Shown here piece after piece: positions 59,901 to 64,000 of a stretch of 64,000 bases of DNA. Origin of the DNA: Klebsormidium nitens (lineage: Eukaryota > Streptophyta > Klebsormidiophyceae > Klebsormidiales > Klebsormidiaceae). Within the stretch, counting starts at the first letter, position 1, and each line of letters opens with the position of its first letter. The DNA is taken from assembly GCA_000708835.1 (NCBI GenBank), contig DF236966.1:1-64000 (forward strand), written 5' to 3'. Under the pieces are notes generated by a model. The model was not told the origin of the DNA. It worked only from the letters and a program-made list of their open reading frames with translations, and ran no database searches. A program made the translations under genes and the position numbers.

Positions 59901-62900
59901 GAGCTGAAACTCTTTTCCTCCTACTTCGCAGTTGATCATCACGTCAGACGCCCTCGCTCCAGCTTTGCGTCCCTTCGGCATCGACTTCGTCCCCCGTTCC
60001 TCTCCCCTCGCCCCCGTAGCTCCACTTGCCGCCTCCCAAGCAGCCGCCAGCAGGCCATTTGAAGCCGTGTTCACACCATCACCCCAGCCTACGACCAGCA
60101 GTGGTGTGAATGGGCAACCCAATATGGGTTACATCGAAACGCTCGGGAGTACCGCGCGGGACGCAGGACACTTTGGTAGCGATCAAGTGGCGGATCCGGT
60201 CAACCATCAGGAAATACTCCAAATGCACCCCACTTCCGCAGCGCCTAGCAATCGGTTCTCCACTGCGCCCTCTGAGAAGAGTCCAGGCAAGCGGCCTCTC
60301 AGAGAGCAGTTTCACACCCAGAAAGGCATTCACACTCCCGATCCAATCACCGCCCACACTACCCCTTTTCCTGCCCAGTTGGACATGCTGGAGCGCATTC
60401 ACACCCCGGATGGTGTTCAAACTCCCGGAGGTATTCACACCTCGGAAGGCGTCCCCGCGGCGGCTGAGTCAGCGGCTGAGTCCGTCGTGTTACTTTCGAT
60501 GGACGACGGCGCGTGGGCTTCCGGCGTCGTGCTCAGCGCCGAGGGGCTTATTCTCACCAACGCGCACCTGATCGAGCCCTGGAGGTTCGCGACCAAGCCC
60601 AAAGTGCACGGCTCCAAGCTGCAGCCACGAGTGCGCTTCGGCGCTTCGGTAGGAGGAGTGAGGGGGACAGGGGAGGAGAGTAAAGAGATGGGAGAGCGGC
60701 TCACGGGAGGGGAAGAGGGGTTTCGGGAAATGGGCGAAACGGAAAAAGCGCGGAGGCGGCGGAATGAGGGGCCGGCAGAGAGTCCGGCGAACGAGCGGAG
60801 AGCGGGTCGGAACGGAACGGAACGGTCTGAGAAAGATGTTGGAAGCGGAGCAGCTTCGGCAGCTGGTTCCTCGGCGGCCGGAATCCGGGGAGGTATTGGC
60901 GGAGCGGAAGGTGCGGGATGGCCGTCCTTTTCCGGCGGAACCCGAGAAGCCTTAGGGGAAATGCGGAGGGCGTTGCCGGAACTAGGTAGTGACTCAGGCG
61001 GCGTTGAAAAGCGTCCCACCCAACGCGGTGCGTACTGGGATTGTATACGTGGCAGTGACACCAGGTCAAGTGCCACGTGTCAGGAGCAGAGCGAGCCAGC
61101 TAGCCAACCGCTGTCCCGTTGGTCAGGAACGGAAGTAGAACGCTCAGGGAGCGCAGCTGAGAGTCGCGATCAGTGTGAATTCCCTCCAGGAATAGAGTAT
61201 CCAGAGAGGAGCCTGCGAGAAGGCGAAAGCGCGCACAGTGCACGGCAATCAGCACGCTCGCTTGACATTCAAACTGTTGCGCAAAGGGGATCCCCTCGGC
61301 TGCTATCGCCCGTCTATTCGCCATCCCCCCCTCCATTGTCATTGCGAAAAACGGCGTCCAACCCGCCCCGCTACTACCGCCCCGTCAGGGTCCATCTGAG
61401 CGACCGCGGAGGAGCTGCCACGGGGCAGAGCGCGCGCGTAGTATTCGTCTCCCAGGGCCCCTTCGACGCAGCCGTTCTGCAGCTGCTGAACGCGCCGACG
61501 GGACTCCGGCCGATCGTTCCGGCGGAACGGGCTTCCGCCCCCGGCGCGACGGCGCTGGTCGTGGGACACGGGCTGTTTGGGCCCATGACTGGTGCGTTTA
61601 TTTCTGAGAAGGCTCTCCTTTTTATGTTTTTAGCGGTTTGTTAGTCAGCTGAAAGTGCGCTGTCTGGCTGTCTGCTTTCAATCGACGACGCTGGGGTCTC
61701 TTTGAGAAGAAGAGTTCGCGTCGACGTGACTGTTTGACTGTCAGCCCGCGACCGTGGGTCTTCTTTCGTATTCGTCATCGAGTTTCGTCTCCTGAAAGAT
61801 GCTGGAACTTAGCTAATCGATATTTGACTCGGACCAATCCTTAGGCGGGCCTTCTGTTCGCGAGGTAGTCCTAGACGCCTGAGGCGCAAGTCTGCAAAGG
61901 AGACGGGCTCGTTGTATTAATGAGACAGCCACCTAATCTTTCCTCTCAATCTCAGTTGCACTCAAAAGAGGAGTCAGGGTTCTTTCGTGCCTTGGTATTG
62001 ATTTAGAAGGCGGACAGTCACTCACAGAAAGTTCCACGCTGCTTTCAGCGGTCTTGTTATAGACAGGAAGCAGTTGCACTCTTTTCCAAGAGGCAGTCCT
62101 CCCGCTCCCGTTTTCCCGCTTGAACCCATATCTGTTGCTTTCCTTCATCGAGCTTTCGTGTCTTTTGCGTGCCGTGTCTGCAGAGCCGCAAGCGTCCGTT
62201 CGTTACTCTGGCGCCGTACCGCGGCCCGAGATGCGAAATATAGGACTAAGCGCTGATGGCAATGTTGTTATGTCATCCATCGAAACAGTCAACACTTTCA
62301 ATCAGTCAAGAATATCAAACTCGCGGGTTTTTCAATGCCATTTCGTCCGGTGCAGAGCTGCGACCGTTCGTGTTCTCCGGCGTCGTGTCAAATCCGACGG
62401 CCAGGTGGCAACGCATCCACAGTCGATAAGTTACAGGCCAAATTGTTCAGATTCAGAAACGCGTCCCTGTAGATCTGCGACCGCCCGTGTTATATTCCGG
62501 CGTCGTCTCACAGCTCGTCAGATCGGACGGCCACGTGGCTATCAATCCACGGTCATTACTTACAGGCCCAAAACATTCTTCACGTCCGAAAGTTCGTTTT
62601 CTGCAGAGTTGCGACCGTCCGTGTACTCCGGCGTCGTTTCGCGGCTCGTCAAATCGGACGGCCACGTGGCGATGCTGCAGACGACGGCAGCCGTCCACCC
62701 GGGTGGCAGCGGGGGCGCCGTGGTTGACGTCAGCGGCCGGCTGATCGGTCTGGTGACGTCAGCGGCGCGGCACAGCGGGGGGAGCATGCTGCCGCACCTC
62801 AACTTCAGCATACCGGTGGAGGCGCTGAAGCCCGTGTTTGACTTCGCAAATTCAGGTGATTGTCGTGAAGCATTTCTAACTGATTATGTACGTGATGAAA

Positions 62901-63597
62901 TCAGCCGAACATTCTGTACAAGGTTTGCATTTGTGGCAACGAGAGTCGGCCGGATATGGGCTTCTGTTCAGTGAAGGCTCTGAAGCCCGTATTCGATTTC
63001 GGAAAGTCAGGTACATTTTGCAAGGCCCTCCTGACACTCGTAGTTGCTTAGACGTGTCGCCGATCCACGTTTGCCGACTCTGGGATCATGGGATCCCAGT
63101 CTGATCAGATTTCAAACTTGCTCGGACGACAGTCGATCGGGTCTCTGGCTTCTCTTTTGGCGGGGGCTCTGGAGCCCGCTTTCGAAACATTGTGCCGTTG
63201 TGGTTTTGTGCTACGAGATTCTGCTTCTCGTAGGAGACTACACTCGACTAACTTCGTGGGCGACAGAAGCGAAGTGGGAGCCGAAAGCAGAAGCAAATGC
63301 TTGCAAACCCCATACTGACAGAAGCTCGGTTTGCTCCTTTCAGGGGGTCTGAACGTGGGCCTTCTGGAGCCCCTCAACACGGCCAATAGTAAACTGTCTG
63401 CCATCTGGGCGCTTGCACCCCCTCCGCCGCTGCCCCGACCGGCGTCGACGCTCCTCCCCGGGCACATTCTGGAAAACCTACCGGGGCAAGAAGATATCGT
63501 TTATGGTTCCGGAAAGGGCACGAAATTTGCGCAGTTTCTGACGGATCGTGGCCAGGATTACTTGAAGAAGTCGACGCTTCTTCGAAGCAAATTGTGA
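56915..63597 (+). CDS. DEG15: DEG15 / TYSND1-type peroxisomal processing protease, 6 exons
   Basis: Exons are 56915-56977, 57385-57777, 58310-59245, 59932-61591, 62607-62855 and 63344-63597 (3555 nt, 1184 aa). DEG15 is a trypsin-like serine protease of the peroxisome matrix that removes PTS2 presequences from imported enzymes. The C-terminus ends LLRSKL, a canonical PTS1. The triad is visible: His676 in [11 protein letters not shown], Asp976 in FDAAVLQL and Ser1052 in [19 protein letters not shown]. Other family stretches are [58 protein letters not shown] and [15 protein letters not shown]. The first exon, [15 protein letters not shown]..., aligns with the short plant N-terminus. Low-complexity inserts (after WHLVS in exon 3; before and after the His motif in exon 4) make it much longer than the plant norm of about 700 aa. 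Introns 4 and 5 carry exon-edge copies. Confidence 0.94.
62184..62590 (+). repeat. tandem copies of DEG15 exon 5 start plus acceptor in intron 4
   Basis: Three copies begin at 62184, 62356 and 62473 before the real exon at 62607. Each has cag or tag followed by ag-ctgcgaccg-ccgtgt...tccggcgtcgt, and the last two extend through aaatc/gatcggacggcca-gtggc. The copies at 62356 and 62473 also share atccac-gtc...ttacaggcc. Spacings are 172, 117 and 134 nt. None reads on into the catalytic serine segment. Confidence 0.92.
62973..63195 (+). repeat. copies of DEG15 exon 5 end plus donor in intron 5
   Basis: 62973-63014 (aaggctctgaagcccgtatt...aagtcag|gtac) repeats the exon 5 end at 62819-62859 (gaggcgctgaagcccgtgtt...aattcag|gtga). 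A weaker piece, gggggctctggagcccgctttcga, lies near 63162. The first copy keeps a usable donor at 63011. Confidence 0.8.
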
Positions 63598-64000
63598 TGA
63601 TGGTTGGGGCAGTCGTCGTGTTTTGAGCTCATACTGGCACCGGAGGGTTGTTGTGAAAATCCACAAGCTATCGCAACCATGAAGAGACAGTGAAAGGTGA
63701 GCATTGGTGTAGTTTAATCGCATGTCCAGGACGCACTGTAGGGTCGTAGATAGCATGCCAGGTTGACTAATGAGTATTTTGACCACAACCATGTGCCAAA
63801 AGCAGGATGATCGGAGATCAGTTTGTGCCTTGCAGGAATCAATCAACTTTGCGACGCTCGTTGAGAGAGGCAGCCGCACGAATATGTATATATGAAGACA
63901 AACTTCGAAAGCAATGCATCCAGCTGACGATGATCCTCATACGTATGCAATGATGCCGCATGCATGCATGCACATGAAGACAGTATAATCGACGAGCTAT
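63598..64000. other. DEG15 3' flank
   Basis: The last 400 nt follow the DEG15 stop and probably include its 3' untranslated region. Near the edge is an ATGCATGC-rich patch (gcatgcatgcatgcacatg, about 63956-63975). A 133-codon minus-strand frame here has no family resemblance and no support. Confidence 0.45.

Noticed and set aside
60436-61076. 213-codon minus-strand frame opposite DEG15 exon 4
   Set aside because: It is the complement of a long GC-rich, low-complexity coding exon. Such mirror frames are expected, and the plus strand carries the conserved protease motifs.
1-64000. CRISPR arrays, bacterial operons, viral or toxin genes
   Set aside because: None seen. The intron-split plant-type genes show this is eukaryotic nuclear DNA, and the tandem repeats found are exon-edge duplications, not repeat-spacer arrays.

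Overview
This is a nuclear, intron-rich plant-lineage genome window. The introns are GT-AG, usually 100-1200 nt, and the protein set is typical of Streptophyta: a D27-like carotenoid isomerase, a plant-type chloroplast ferredoxin, a plant class II phospholipase A1, a DEG15 peroxisomal protease ending in SKL, and ATG6. Together with compact single genes, long introns and moderate GC, this points to a streptophyte green alga. A Klebsormidium-like charophyte is my best guess; this is inference, not proof.

Layout, left to right: NOP56 (-), D27-like (+), a small unrecognised three-intron gene (-), ATG6/Beclin (+), a 473-codon unrecognised ORF (-), ferredoxin (+), an organelle-targeted DHH phosphoesterase-like protein (-), NAA50 acetyltransferase (+), a class-3 lipase/phospholipase A1 carrying an internal multi-pass membrane insert (+), a RINT1/MAG2-type tethering protein (-) and DEG15 (+). 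Strands alternate at nine of ten neighbouring pairs. Most 5' ends are therefore divergent pairs sharing roughly 0.5-1.1 kb, and 3' ends are convergent. I assembled the exon models by hand from GT-AG sites and protein-family continuity. In every multi-exon model the summed coding length is a multiple of three and the reading frame is continuous across all junctions.

The genes do not form one pathway. They are housekeeping functions: box C/D snoRNP assembly, plastid carotenoid and electron-transport chemistry, autophagy initiation, ER-Golgi tethering, N-terminal acetylation, lipid hydrolysis and peroxisomal matrix-protein processing.

The most unusual things seen are as follows. (1) Introns of at least five genes, probably six, contain degenerate or near-perfect tandem copies of the adjacent exon edge together with its splice site. 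They lie about 100-170 nt from the real junction and act as non-coding decoy junctions. (2) A lipase exon inserts about 200 residues with five to seven predicted membrane spans into the alpha/beta-hydrolase fold. (3) There is a 39-bp nearly perfect hairpin in a RINT1 intron. (4) DEG15 is much enlarged by low-complexity inserts while keeping its catalytic triad and PTS1 signal. (5) A pair of TTTTAGGG repeats lies inside an intron.
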